Part shown: piece after piece, positions 53,115 to 61,811 of the stretch
How the letters are laid out: each line of letters begins with the position of its first letter
Position numbering within the stretch: the first letter of the stretch is position 1
Assembly: GCA_963697565.1 (NCBI GenBank)
Contig: CAVOOM010000007.1
Location: forward strand, 186,001 to 250,000
DNA length: 64,000 bases
Direction: 5' to 3'
Source of the DNA: CAWFSE01 sp963697565
Lineage (GTDB): Bacteria > Actinomycetota > Actinomycetes > CAVWCF01
The notes under the pieces: generated by a model
What the model saw: the letters and a program-made list of their open reading frames with translations, nothing else
What the model was told of the DNA's origin: nothing
The model's database searches: none
Program-made: the position numbers and the translations under genes

Positions 53115-53879
53115 ATGGCAGTCCTCGAGATCCGCGACCTGCACGTGACGGTCGAGACCGACGCCGGGCCGCAGGAGATCCTCCGCGGCGTCGACCTGAC
53201 CGTCCGGGCGGGGGAGACCCACGCGATCATGGGCCCGAACGGCTCCGGCAAGTCCACGCTCGCCTACTCGGTGGCCGGCCACCCGAAGTACACGATCACC
53301 CGGGGCTCGGTCACCCTCGACGGCCAGGACGTGCTGGCGATGAGCGTCGACGAGCGCGCCCGCGCCGGGCTCTTCCTGGCGATGCAATACCCCGTCGAGG
53401 TGGCGGGCGTCTCGGTCTCCAACTTCCTGCGCACCGCCGCGACCGCCGTGCGCGGCGAGGCCCCGAAGCTCCGGCTGTGGGTCAAGGAGGTCAAGGAGGC
53501 GATGGCGCGGCTGTCGATGGACCCCTCCTTCGCCGAGCGCAACGTGAACGAGGGCTTCTCCGGGGGCGAGAAGAAGCGCCACGAGATCCTGCAGCTCGAG
53601 CTGCTCCAGCCGAAGATCGCCATCCTCGACGAGACCGACTCGGGCCTCGACGTGGACGCGCTGAAGGTGGTCTCCGAGGGGGTCAACCGGGTCCGCGCCA
53701 CCGGCGAGGTCGGCACCCTGCTGATCACCCACTACACCCGGATCCTGCGCTACATCCAGCCCGACTTCGTCCACGTCTTCGTCGACGGCCGGATCGTCGA
53801 GGAGGGTGGCCCCGAGCTCGCCGACCGGCTTGAGGCCGAGGGCTACGAGCGCTACGTCAAGGCGGCGGCTGAGGCGTGA
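53115..53879 (+). CDS. sufC: Fe-S cluster assembly ATPase SufC
   Basis: Intact 254-residue ABC ATPase that binds SufB and SufD. Walker A MGPNGSGKST near residue 38, Q-loop MAMQYPVEVAGVS variant, signature FSGGEKKRHEILQL, Walker B AILDETDSGLDVDAL and H-loop THYTRIL. ATG 53115 begins the conserved MAVLEIRDLHV; an in-frame GTG at 53103 overlapping the ferredoxin stop is an alternative. Overlaps sufS by four bases. Confidence 0.96.
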   Translation: MAVLEIRDLHVTVETDAGPQEILRGVDLTVRAGETHAIMGPNGSGKSTLAYSVAGHPKYTITRGSVTLDGQDVLAMSVDERARAGLFLAMQYPVEVAGVSVSNFLRTAATAVRGEAPKLRLWVKEVKEAMARLSMDPSFAERNVNEGFSGGEKKRHEILQLELLQPKIAILDETDSGLDVDALKVVSEGVNRVRATGEVGTLLITHYTRILRYIQPDFVHVFVDGRIVEEGGPELADRLEAEGYERYVKAAAEA

Positions 53880-55171
53880 CCGCGCTGCTCTCGTCCGCGT
53901 CCGGCGGCCTCCTCGAGGACGTCGAGCGGCTGCGTGCGGACTTCCCCATCCTCGCGCGCACCGTGCGAGGCGGGAAGCCGCTCGTCTACCTCGACAGCGG
54001 CGCGACCTCGCAGAAGCCGCGCCAGGTGCTCGATGCCGAGCGGGCCTTCTACGAGCAGCACAACGCCGCGCCGCACCGGGGGGCCCACCAGCTCGCCGAG
54101 GAGGCGACCGAGGCGTACGAAGGGGCCCGCTCGCGCATCGCGGGCTTCGTCGGCGCCGACCCGCAGGATCTCGTCTTCACCAAGAACGCCACCGAGGCGC
54201 TCAACCTGGTCGCGTACGCGTTCAGCAACGCCGCCACCGCGGGCGACTACGCGGCGCGGTTCCGGATCGGCCCCGGCGACGAGGTCGTCGTCACCGAGAT
54301 GGAGCACCACGCCAACCTGGTGCCCTGGCAGGAGCTGTGCCGGCGCACCGGCGCGACGCTGCGCTGGTTCGGCGTCACCGACGAGGGTCGCCTCGAGCTG
54401 GCCGACCTCGACGCCCTCGTCAACGAGCGCACCAAGGTCGTCGCGCTCACCCACCAGTCCAACGTGCTCGGCACCGTCAATCCGCTGGGGGCGATCACCG
54501 CCCGGGCCCATGCCGTCGGCGCCGTCGTGGTGCTCGACGCCTGCCAGTCGGTGCCGCACCTGCCGGTCGACCTCACCGCCGCTGGGGGTCGACTTCGCCG
54601 CCTTCTCCGGCCACAAGATGCTGGGTCCGATGGGGATCGGGGTGCTGTGGGGCCGGCGCGAGCTGCTTGCGGCGATGCCCCCGTTCATCACCGGCGGCTC
54701 CATGATCGAGACCGTGCGGATGGAGGGCTCGACGTGGGCGCCGCCCCCGCAGCGGTTCGAGGCGGGGTTCCGATGGCGGCCCAGGCGGTCGGCCTGGCGG
54801 CGGCCGTCGACTACCTGCAAGCCGTCGGCATGGACCGCGTCCGCGACCACGAGACCGCCCTGACCGCGCTGGCGCTGGAGGCCCTGGCGGAGATCCCAGG
54901 GGTGCGCGTCATCGGCCCGCCGGACAACGTCGACCGGGGCGGAGCGGTCTCGTTCGCCGTCGAGGACATCCACCCGCACGACGTCGGGCAGGTGCTCGAT
55001 GACCTCGGCGTCGAGGTCCGGGTCGGGCACCACTGCGCCTGGCCGTTGATGCGCCGCTTCGGGGTGCCGGCCACGACGCGGGCGACGTTCGCCCTCTACA
55101 CGACGCCCGCCGAGATCGAGGCGCTGGCCGCCGGGGTGCGCCATGCCCAGCGCTTCTTCGGGGTCGCGTGA
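53876..55171 (+). CDS. sufS: Cysteine desulfurase SufS (two compensating frameshifts)
   Basis: About 432 residues, PLP enzyme that removes sulfur from cysteine for cluster assembly. N-terminal YLDSGATSQKP, TKNATEALNLVAY, EMEHHANLVPWQ, the PLP Asp in VLDACQSVPH, the Schiff-base Lys in DFAAFSGHKMLGP and the sulfur-carrying Cys in VRVGHHCAWPLMRR. An extra base near 54583 and a missing G near 54769 put about 60 residues, including the Lys motif, in another frame. Because both ends return to the same frame and the whole catalytic set is present, the gene is very likely intact in the cell. GTG overlaps sufC by four bases. Confidence 0.95.
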   Translation: MTALLSSASGGLLEDVERLRADFPILARTVRGGKPLVYLDSGATSQKPRQVLDAERAFYEQHNAAPHRGAHQLAEEATEAYEGARSRIAGFVGADPQDLVFTKNATEALNLVAYAFSNAATAGDYAARFRIGPGDEVVVTEMEHHANLVPWQELCRRTGATLRWFGVTDEGRLELADLDALVNERTKVVALTHQSNVLGTVNPLGAITARAHAVGAVVVLDACQSVPHLPVDLTAAGGRLRRLLRPQDAGSDGDRGAVGPARAACGDAPVHHRRLHDRDRADGGLDVGAAPAAVRGGVPMAAQAVGLAAAVDYLQAVGMDRVRDHETALTALALEALAEIPGVRVIGPPDNVDRGGAVSFAVEDIHPHDVGQVLDDLGVEVRVGHHCAWPLMRRFGVPATTRATFALYTTPAEIEALAAGVRHAQRFFGVA

Positions 55172-55635
55172 TGCAGTTGGAGTCGATGTACCAGGAGATC
55201 ATCCTGGATCACTACCGGCACCCGCACGGGCGCGGGCTGCGCGAGCCGTACGACGCCGAGGTGCACCACGTGAACCCCACCTGCGGCGACGAGGTGACCC
55301 TGCGCGTGCGGCTCTCGGACGGCGTCGTCGCCGAGGTCTCCCACGACGGCCAGGGCTGCTCGATCAGCCAGGCGAGCACCTCGGTGATGGTCGACCTCGT
55401 CAGCGGCCGCACGCTGACCGAGGCGCTCGCCGCGGGGGAGGAGTTCCTGCGGCTCATGCAGGGCAAGGGCGCGTACGTGCCCGACGAGGACGTGCTGGAG
55501 GATGCCGTGGCGTTCTCCGGCGTGGCGAAGTACCCGGCGCGCGTCAAGTGCGCGCTGCTGGGTTGGATGGCCTTCAAAGACGCGGCGGCCCGGGCCGTCG
55601 CCGACGCACCGATCGGGGAGAAGTCCGATGGCTGA
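55168..55635 (+). CDS. sufU: SufU-type sulfur-transfer protein
   Basis: Intact 155-residue zinc-dependent SufU, which accepts sulfur from SufS. Zn ligands in NPTCGDEVTL (Cys, Asp), GQGCSISQAST and YPARVKCALLGWMAF. N-terminal LESMYQEIILDHYRHPHGRG. GTG 55168 overlaps the sufS stop; ATG 55171 is equally possible. Overlaps the following small gene by eight bases. Confidence 0.96.
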   Translation: MMQLESMYQEIILDHYRHPHGRGLREPYDAEVHHVNPTCGDEVTLRVRLSDGVVAEVSHDGQGCSISQASTSVMVDLVSGRTLTEALAAGEEFLRLMQGKGAYVPDEDVLEDAVAFSGVAKYPARVKCALLGWMAFKDAAARAVADAPIGEKSDG

Positions 55636-55942
55636 CACCGTGACCACCGAGGACCTCGAGGAGGCCATGCGCGACGTGGTCGACCCCGAGCTGGGGATCA
55701 ACGTCGTGGATCTGGGCCTCGTCTACGGCATCACCCACCACGACCGCTCGATCGTGATCGACATGACCCTCACGAGCGCCGCGTGCCCGCTCACCGATGT
55801 GATCGAGGACCAGACCCATGTGGCCCTGCGCGACTACGCCGACGACATCCGGATCAACTGGGTGTGGATGCCGCCGTGGGGCCCGGACAAGATCACCGAC
55901 GAGGGCCGCGAACAGCTGCGGGCCTTGGGCTTCAACGTCTGA
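55628..55942 (+). CDS. sufT: SufT / MIP18-family metal-sulfur cluster maturation protein
   Basis: Intact 104-residue DUF59 (PaaD/MIP18) protein. Hallmarks: AMRDVVDPELGINVVDLGLVYGI and the conserved Cys in MTLTSAACPLTDVIED, and WVWMPPWGPDKITDEGR. It helps deliver clusters to target proteins. Last gene of the suf operon. Its final 16 bases, including the stop codon, are repeated in tandem just after the stop. Confidence 0.95.
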   Translation: MADTVTTEDLEEAMRDVVDPELGINVVDLGLVYGITHHDRSIVIDMTLTSAACPLTDVIEDQTHVALRDYADDIRINWVWMPPWGPDKITDEGREQLRALGFNV

Positions 55943-55958
55943 GGGCTTCAACGTCTGA
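55927..55958 (+). repeat. Exact 16-base tandem duplication over the sufT stop codon
   Basis: GGGCTTCAACGTCTGA occurs twice back to back (55927-55942 and 55943-55958). The first copy encodes the end of SufT with its TGA; the second is untranslated. A recent slippage duplication or an assembly artefact. Confidence 0.9.
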
Positions 55959-55968
55959 GCGCACAGGC

Positions 55969-56007
55969 GAGAGGGGCGGCCACCGGGATCCGGTGGCCGC
56001 CCCTCTC
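55969..56007. terminator. Strong bidirectional terminator after the suf operon
   Basis: A perfect 16-base inverted repeat (55969-55984 with 55992-56007) around a GGGATCC loop, between sufT and the convergent pilin-like gene ending at 56058. It can serve both strands. Confidence 0.85.
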
Positions 56008-56057
56008 ACGTGGGCCGAGCGTGGTGCGGGCGGGGGGCAGCCCGGCGCACCGGCCCG

Positions 56058-57752
56058 TCAGGAGGGCAGTCCGGACGGGTTCGCGCGCTCGGCGGTCTCG
56101 AGTGGCTTCCAGGCGGTCGCCACGGGGTCCAGGAAGTACGGCGGCGACAGGTAGCGCAGCCGGGGGTCGTACTTGTAGTCCTTGATGTAGCCGGTGCCGT
56201 TCAGTGTGCCGACCGCGCCGCGGAAGTACTGACCGATCGACCCGCGCACGCTCAAGGACCCCTTGTTCTGGCCGTAGTCCCAGTTCTGCACGCCGACTGA
56301 GTGCGCGACCGACAGCAGCGCGCCGTCTACCTTCAGGTTCTGCATGCAGGGGTTGGGGCAGGTTTCCAGGGACGACGAGGTCTGGTTCGACGAGGGCTTC
56401 GAGGTGACCGGGTGGTAGGTGCGGACGAAGTTCTGCGCGATGAGGCCGAGCACGTCGCTGCCGGTCACCCCGGTCGAGTACTGGGTGTCGCCGGTGATGA
56501 TGATGTCGTTCTCGGCGCCGATGGTCAGCTGGCCCTTGAGGGTCCCCTCGAGGAAGACATCGCCGTTGTGGCAGTCGTAGGGGGTCACGTCGTTAGTGCG
56601 CGGGTAGTCCTTGCCGCCGCTGTTGGCGGTGCCCGACGCATTCGGGCTCCGCACCCACGGACGGGCGCACCGCAAAGAGGTCGCCTGGCTGTACGCCGGG
56701 GTGCCGGCCGGGATGGTGCGGACGTAGATCACGCCGTTGGGGGGCAGGTTCAGGTTGGTGCCCGGACCGCACGCGCCGCTGGCCGCGGTGTTGGGGCTGG
56801 TGACGTCCATCTTGCCGTTGGACTTGACGAGGATCCGGGTCGGCCCGAGGTAGACGCAGCCGTTGCCGCCCAGCGAGGGGTCGGCCACCCGACGCAGCTC
56901 TTGGTTCGTGGGCGGCAGCGCGAGGATCGTGCCGCCGACCGGGGGCTGACCGAGGGTCGGGTTGGCGCCGTTGGTGCTGTTGGGGACCCAGAGCGTCTTG
57001 TTGTAGCAGGCGTCACCCGCGCGCCGGTTGGGGCAGCCGGAGGACAGCCCGCGCTTGAAGTTCGGGTTCTTGCTCACGTAGTGCATGTCGTTGGAGTGCA
57101 CGTCGCCGTCGAGGACGTCGCCATCGCGCCAGAAGATGTTGGGGCAGTTGCTGGGTCGCTTGTTCCAGCCGCCCTGCCACGAGTAGACGTTGCAGGCGTT
57201 GATCTGCGACTGGCCGTTGGGGTACGAAGCCGGGCTCGCGGCGGGGTCCACCAGCTCCTTGTCCGAGATGTACAGGAAGTCGATGAACTTCGCCTTGCGG
57301 ACCAGGACCTCGACCGTTCGGTCGGCGTCCCCGCTGCGACCGGTCGACGTGACCTTGATGGTGCCGTAGATGCCGGCCTGGGAGGCGTCGACGGAGTAGT
57401 GGAAGCGCGACCCGTCGGTCGCCCCGGGGACGGGAGCCCATCCGGTCGCCGCCCGGTTGGCGAACGGGCCGCCCACGGTCGAGATCGCGCGCGTCCAGTA
57501 GAGGTCGTCCTCGTTCAGGAAGGCCACGTAGTCGTCGACGCCGGCCCGGGCGGCCGCGAACGCCGCCTGGCGCTCGGCCTCGGTGGAGCTGTCCCGCAGG
57601 CCGACAATGCCCTGCGTGGCGAAGAGCACGGTCACCGCGGTCATGATCATGATCACGCCGAGGGTGATCACCAGTGCGGAGCCGCGCTCGGAATCGGCCC
57701 GGCCGACCCGACCGGCGCTCAGGCCGGTGATCCGTCGTCGCAGCTTGGTCAC
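56058..57752 (-). CDS. PilX-like type IV pilus-associated protein
   Basis: Intact 564-residue protein. A basic start and one membrane helix (SALVITLGVIMIMTAVTVLFA, residues 25-46) followed by AERQAAFAAARAGVDDYVAFL is the layout of PilX N-terminal proteins of minor-pilin operons. The rest is a large Cys-containing extracellular beta-rich domain (two-residue Cys pairs such as CPNIFW, CYNKTLWVP, CPNPCMQN) without a recognised fold, much bigger than usual for PilX, so it may carry a binding function. Last gene of the minus-strand pilV-pilW-pilX-like set. GTG or ATG start; ATG 57752. Confidence 0.75.
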   Translation of the reverse strand: MTKLRRRITGLSAGRVGRADSERGSALVITLGVIMIMTAVTVLFATQGIVGLRDSSTEAERQAAFAAARAGVDDYVAFLNEDDLYWTRAISTVGGPFANRAATGWAPVPGATDGSRFHYSVDASQAGIYGTIKVTSTGRSGDADRTVEVLVRKAKFIDFLYISDKELVDPAASPASYPNGQSQINACNVYSWQGGWNKRPSNCPNIFWRDGDVLDGDVHSNDMHYVSKNPNFKRGLSSGCPNRRAGDACYNKTLWVPNSTNGANPTLGQPPVGGTILALPPTNQELRRVADPSLGGNGCVYLGPTRILVKSNGKMDVTSPNTAASGACGPGTNLNLPPNGVIYVRTIPAGTPAYSQATSLRCARPWVRSPNASGTANSGGKDYPRTNDVTPYDCHNGDVFLEGTLKGQLTIGAENDIIITGDTQYSTGVTGSDVLGLIAQNFVRTYHPVTSKPSSNQTSSSLETCPNPCMQNLKVDGALLSVAHSVGVQNWDYGQNKGSLSVRGSIGQYFRGAVGTLNGTGYIKDYKYDPRLRYLSPPYFLDPVATAWKPLETAERANPSGLPS

Positions 57753-57765
57753 GGGGTCACGCTCC

Positions 57766-58458
57766 TCATCGGATCACGGCGGTGGTTCCCGCGTTCGGCA
57801 TGACGATGCGGATCTGCTGAACGGTCGGGGTGCGTGCCTGTCCGGCCGTACCGGTGGCGACGCGGATCAGCGAGTCGACGCCGGCCACCAGGTCGCGGTT
57901 CGCGCTCGACAGGGAGCCGGACGTCAACGCCAGCGGCGTGGCGCACGGAGACGACGATTCACCGCAGACCCCGGGCTTGAGCATCTCGGCCGCCGTGAGC
58001 CAGCGAAACAGCGGCTGCGTGGTGTCAAGGCCGCGGGCAACGGTGCGCGACGTCATCCCGCTGGACGGCCAGGTGTACGGCGCGGTCGTGCCGGCCGGGG
58101 GGGTCGTCTCGCGGATCAGCGCGCCCGACGTCACCCGGTAGGTCACCTTCCACGGGGCGCGTCCGCTGTTGATGTTCGAGTAGAACGTGGCCGAGGCGGG
58201 CCCGGCGGCCTGGAACGCCTGCACCCCGGTCTGCGGGGCGATCGCCATCCGCAGGTCGCGCGAGAGCCAGTCAGCCGCCCGGTTGGCCTGGATGGCCGAC
58301 TCAGACACGCGCGTGTGGAATCCCACCTGCTTGCGTGATGCGACCAGGAAGGTCACGGCGGCCGTGGCGATCATGCTGGTCAGCAGCATGCCCACCATCA
58401 GCTCGGCCAGCGTCATCCCCGCGTCCTCGCGGTGGAGCGCCCGCAGCAGCCGCCTCAT
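57766..58458 (-). CDS. Prepilin-like protein (PilW type)
   Basis: Intact 230-residue type IV pseudopilin. The prepilin-peptidase site is EDAGMTLAELMVGMLL: cleavage after Gly, with Glu at position 5 of the mature helix. The helix runs to about residue 45, then an extracellular domain with one Cys pair (KPGVCGESSSPCATP). ATG overlaps the preceding gene by four bases; the next gene begins 13 bases on. No prepilin peptidase or assembly ATPase is in the window. Confidence 0.82.
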   Translation of the reverse strand: MRRLLRALHREDAGMTLAELMVGMLLTSMIATAAVTFLVASRKQVGFHTRVSESAIQANRAADWLSRDLRMAIAPQTGVQAFQAAGPASATFYSNINSGRAPWKVTYRVTSGALIRETTPPAGTTAPYTWPSSGMTSRTVARGLDTTQPLFRWLTAAEMLKPGVCGESSSPCATPLALTSGSLSSANRDLVAGVDSLIRVATGTAGQARTPTVQQIRIVMPNAGTTAVIR

Positions 58459-59702
58459 GGGAGCGCCACCGTGACAAGGGCGGGATCGGTGTCGGCCGGG
58501 TCGAGCACGACGACCTTGGGCGCGGACGTCCCGGACAAGTCCGTCGCCGTGAGCGTCCAGGTGCCGAAGGGCAGCGACAGCCCGGCCTGGCCGCCAGGAG
58601 ACGACCACGTGTACGTCTCCCCGGAGGGGCAGCCCGCATCTGCGGCGTGGGTCGCGGTCAGCGTGAACGGGCGGTCCGGACCCACGCGCACGACGCCCAC
58701 CTCGACCGCGCCCACCGGGACGGTCGCCGACCCGGTCCCTCCGGCGTTCGTCACCGCGGCAGCGGCCCGGAGCGCTGCCGGGTCGGCGTCCAGGCAGGAG
58801 CCCGCCCACGGCACATACCCGGCGAGCGAGGGGAAGAGGCCCGGGACCGAGCGAGGCAGGACGGTGCCTGCGTACACGCCGGTGGCGGTCGAGTTCAGGT
58901 AGACGGCGCTGTTGTAGAGCGTGAAGGGCATTTCGGCCGGGGCCGGGTGGTCGGTGTCGTCGGCAGGGGTGAGGTCTAGCGTGGCCGCCTGGTCGTACGC
59001 GAACGAGACGTTGGCCGTCGTGTTCGGAACCACCGACACGAGCTGCTCGGGGGCCGCCTCGCCGCGCAGGTCGACATAGCCCGCCTTGCTCGCGGAGACC
59101 ATGTAGGTGTCAGCCGGCAGGAAGCCGAAGAGGGCGCAGCCCTCGGTGGTGGTGACCTGGCTGAACGTGCGCCCCACGGTGGTCGTCGAGGTGGCGGTGA
59201 GGGTGACGCCCGATCGGGGGAGGCCGTCGCGGTTGAGGGTCGACGCGGCGATCGCGCCGGCGGAGGTGTCGAAGGTGCCGATCGTCGGGGTGAGCAGGGT
59301 CGAGGCCTGCACTGGCTGCGTGGCGGCGCTCATCCCGGGCCAGGACACCCGCACGGTCACCCGGACCGAGTCCAGCCCGCCGGAGGCCCCGCACGACGGG
59401 CCGCTCGCCCCAAGCGGGACGAAGGACGCGTCGCGGGTCACGGTGTAGTCCACGCCGCCCACAGTGCGCGTCGACGAGACCTGCCCCTGGGCCAGCGCGG
59501 TGAGCTCGGTGGCTCGCGCGACCTCCAACTCCGAAGTCGCCAGGCCCACGGCGGCGCTGCGTGCGCGGCCGTTGCGGACCAGGTCCGTGGTGGTCAGCAT
59601 CAAGGCGAGCAGCGACAGCGAGACGATTGCGAAGAAGACCATGGCGATGAGCGGCTCGATGACGGTGAAACCGTCCTCGTCCCGGACTCGCCCACGAAAC
59701 AT
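58455..59702 (-). CDS. Large prepilin-like protein (PilV type) with carboxypeptidase-regulatory-like domain
   Basis: Intact 415-residue prepilin. The cleavage site DEDGFTVIEPLIAM has Glu 5 and a helix to about residue 35 (FFAIVSLSLLALMLTT). The N-terminal pilin part is followed by extra beta-domains with a CarboxypepD_reg-like pattern (RSGVTLTATSTTTVGRTFSQVTTTEGCALFGFLPADTYMVSASKAGY split over about 50 residues), unusual for minor pilins and suggestive of a surface-exposed tip. ATG 59702 is chosen because it places the prepilin motif ten residues in; upstream in-frame codons overlap the divergent gene's promoter. Confidence 0.8.
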   Translation of the reverse strand: MFRGRVRDEDGFTVIEPLIAMVFFAIVSLSLLALMLTTTDLVRNGRARSAAVGLATSELEVARATELTALAQGQVSSTRTVGGVDYTVTRDASFVPLGASGPSCGASGGLDSVRVTVRVSWPGMSAATQPVQASTLLTPTIGTFDTSAGAIAASTLNRDGLPRSGVTLTATSTTTVGRTFSQVTTTEGCALFGFLPADTYMVSASKAGYVDLRGEAAPEQLVSVVPNTTANVSFAYDQAATLDLTPADDTDHPAPAEMPFTLYNSAVYLNSTATGVYAGTVLPRSVPGLFPSLAGYVPWAGSCLDADPAALRAAAAVTNAGGTGSATVPVGAVEVGVVRVGPDRPFTLTATHAADAGCPSGETYTWSSPGGQAGLSLPFGTWTLTATDLSGTSAPKVVVLDPADTDPALVTVALP

Positions 59703-59842
59703 CGCCACGATTGGTGTTTCGGGACCGGCGGACCGGTTGCTGTTGCTCCAAACGGGTGAAGCCGCCGCTTCACGTGTAACAGCCCGGGTTGGCTGTCGAT
59801 ACGGCGTGACTGCGCCATGTGGGTGAACCGCGCGGCGGCGCA

Positions 59843-59848
59843 TAGACT
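59843..59848 (+). promoter_or_regulatory. -10 box TAGACT just ahead of the ABC-F gene
   Basis: TAGACT ends nine bases before the ATG at 59858, which predicts a transcript that begins within about three bases of the start codon. No ribosome site is present. Leaderless translation is likely. Confidence 0.5.
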
Positions 59849-59857
59849 GCGGTCCCC

Positions 59858-61456
59858 ATGATCACCGCGACCGGAGTGGAGCTGCGCGCAGGCGCGCGCA
59901 TCCTGCTCGAGGAAGCGACCTTCAGAATCGGCCCCGGCGACCGGGTGGGACTGGTGGGCCGCAACGGCGCCGGCAAGACGACGCTCACGCGCGTGCTGTC
60001 CGGCGAGTCCGAGCCCTTCGTGGGCGCGGTCACCCGCTCCGGCACCGTCGGCTACCTGCCGCAGGACCCGCGCACCGGCGACCTCGACGTGCTGGCGCGC
60101 GACCGCATCCTGTCCGCGCGCGGCCTCGATGTGATCGCGACCCGGATGCGCGAGGCCGAGCAGCGGATGGCGTCGGCCCACGACGAGGTCCGCGACAAGG
60201 CGATGCGGCGCTACGCCCGGCTGCAGGAGGAGTTCACCGCCGAGGGGGGCTACGCCGCCGAGTCCGAGGCGGCCTCGCTCGCGGCCAGCGTCGGCCTGCC
60301 GGAGCGGGTGCTGGCCCAGCCGATCGGCACCCTGTCCGGCGGGCAGCGGCGGCGCGTCGAGCTCGCCCGGATCCTGTTCAGCGGCGCCGACACCCTGCTG
60401 CTGGATGAGCCCACCAACCACCTCGACGCCGACTCGATCGGCTGGCTGCGGGAGTTCCTGCGCGCGCACAAGGGCGGGTTGGTCGTGATCAGCCACGATG
60501 TCGGGCTGCTCGAGGCCACCGTCAACCGGGTCTTCGCCCTCGACGCCAACCGGGCCCGCCTCGACGTCTACAACGTCGGCTGGAAGGCGTACGTCGTGCA
60601 GCGCGAGCAGGACGAGCGGCGGCGCCGGCGCGAGCGCGACAACGCCGAGAAGCAGGCCGCCGCGCTCAAGGCGCAGGCCGACCGGATGCGCTACAAGGCC
60701 ACCAAGGCCAAGGCCGCCCAGGGCATGGACAAGCGCGCCGAGCGGCTGCTCTCCGGGCTGACCGAGCAGCGCCGGGCCGACCGGGTGGCCCGGCTGCGCT
60801 TCCCCGAGCCGGCCCCGTGCGGCAAGACCCCGCTCACCGCGACCGGGCTGTCCAAGTCATACGGGTCGCTCGAGGTCTTCACCGACGTCGACCTCGCGAT
60901 CGACCGCGGCTCCCGGGTGGTGGTGCTGGGGCTCAACGGCGCCGGCAAGACGACCCTGCTGCGCATGCTGGGGGGAGTCGAGGAGGGCGACACCGGCGAG
61001 GTCGAGCCCGGGCACGGGCTGCGGCTCGGCTACTACGCACAGGAGCACGAGACGCTCGACCCGGAGCGGTCGGTCCTGGAGAACATGCGCTCGGCCGCGC
61101 CCGACCTGCCCGAGGTCGAGGCGCGCCGCGTGCTGGGCTCGTTCCTCTTCTCCGGCGACGAGGTCGACAAGCCCGCGCGCGTGCTGTCCGGGGGCGAGAA
61201 GACCCGGCTGGCTCTCGCTGCGCTCGTCGTCTCCTCGGCCAACGTGCTGCTGCTCGACGAGCCCACGAACAACCTCGACCCGGCCAGCCGCGAGGAGGTC
61301 CTCGGGGCGCTGTCGGGCTACCGCGGCGCGGTGGTCCTGGTGACCCACGACGAGGGCGCCGTGGACGCGCTGCAGCCCGAGCGCGTGGTGCTGCTGCCGG
61401 ACGGCGTCGAGGACCTGTGGAGCGCCGACTACCTCGATCTGGTCGCGCTGGCCTGA
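59858..61456 (+). CDS. ABC-F family ATPase
   Basis: Intact 532-residue soluble protein with two ABC domains and no membrane part. Domain 1: GRNGAGKTTLTRVL, LSGGQRRRVELARI, LLLDEPTNHLD; linker rich in Arg/Lys (QDERRRRRERDNAEKQAAAL); domain 2: GLNGAGKTTLLRML, LSGGEKTRLALAAL, LLLDEPTNNLD. ABC-F proteins act on the ribosome (translation control or antibiotic protection). A conserved copy beside suf and a small HTH gene is typical of actinobacteria, so a housekeeping role is more likely than resistance. Confidence 0.95.
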   Translation: MITATGVELRAGARILLEEATFRIGPGDRVGLVGRNGAGKTTLTRVLSGESEPFVGAVTRSGTVGYLPQDPRTGDLDVLARDRILSARGLDVIATRMREAEQRMASAHDEVRDKAMRRYARLQEEFTAEGGYAAESEAASLAASVGLPERVLAQPIGTLSGGQRRRVELARILFSGADTLLLDEPTNHLDADSIGWLREFLRAHKGGLVVISHDVGLLEATVNRVFALDANRARLDVYNVGWKAYVVQREQDERRRRRERDNAEKQAAALKAQADRMRYKATKAKAAQGMDKRAERLLSGLTEQRRADRVARLRFPEPAPCGKTPLTATGLSKSYGSLEVFTDVDLAIDRGSRVVVLGLNGAGKTTLLRMLGGVEEGDTGEVEPGHGLRLGYYAQEHETLDPERSVLENMRSAAPDLPEVEARRVLGSFLFSGDEVDKPARVLSGGEKTRLALAALVVSSANVLLLDEPTNNLDPASREEVLGALSGYRGAVVLVTHDEGAVDALQPERVVLLPDGVEDLWSADYLDLVALA

Positions 61457-61568
61457 TCCGGCCGAAGTCCGCCAGCCGGTCCGTTTAGGTGGCCGCCTGC
61501 CGCCGGATGCGTGATCATGGAGGGGTGCGCCGCACTCCGGCGCCGAGGTCGACGCCGGGAGGCAAACC

Positions 61569-61781
61569 ATGGCTGAACTCCCCAAGGGCCGCCGAATCAG
61601 CGGATCCGAGCGCGACACGCTCGCCGCGGATCTGAAGAAGAAGTACGAGTCGGGCGTCAGCATCCGCGCCCTCGCCGAGTCGACGGGGCGCTCGTACGGC
61701 TTCGTGCACCGGGTGTTGAGCGAGGCCGGCGTCACGATGCGCGGACGTGGCGGGGCGACTCGCGGAAAGGCCAAGTCCTGA
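61569..61781 (+). CDS. Small helix-turn-helix DNA-binding protein
   Basis: Intact 70-residue protein: a basic start, DTLAADLKKKYESGVSIRALAE and a helix-turn-helix (STGRSYGFVHRVLSEAGVTMRGRG), ending in a Gly/Arg/Lys tail. It is a conserved actinobacterial family found beside this ABC-F gene; it may be a nucleoid-associated or regulatory protein. ATG start with GGGAGG seven bases upstream. Confidence 0.88.
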   Translation: MAELPKGRRISGSERDTLAADLKKKYESGVSIRALAESTGRSYGFVHRVLSEAGVTMRGRGGATRGKAKS

Positions 61782-61811
61782 GCGCCGACCTGACCGGCCC
61801 CGACCCGCGGC

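Noticed and set aside
59858..61456. ABC-F gene as an antibiotic-resistance determinant
   Set aside because: It has the short linker and conserved chromosomal context of housekeeping ABC-F proteins; nothing ties it to resistance.
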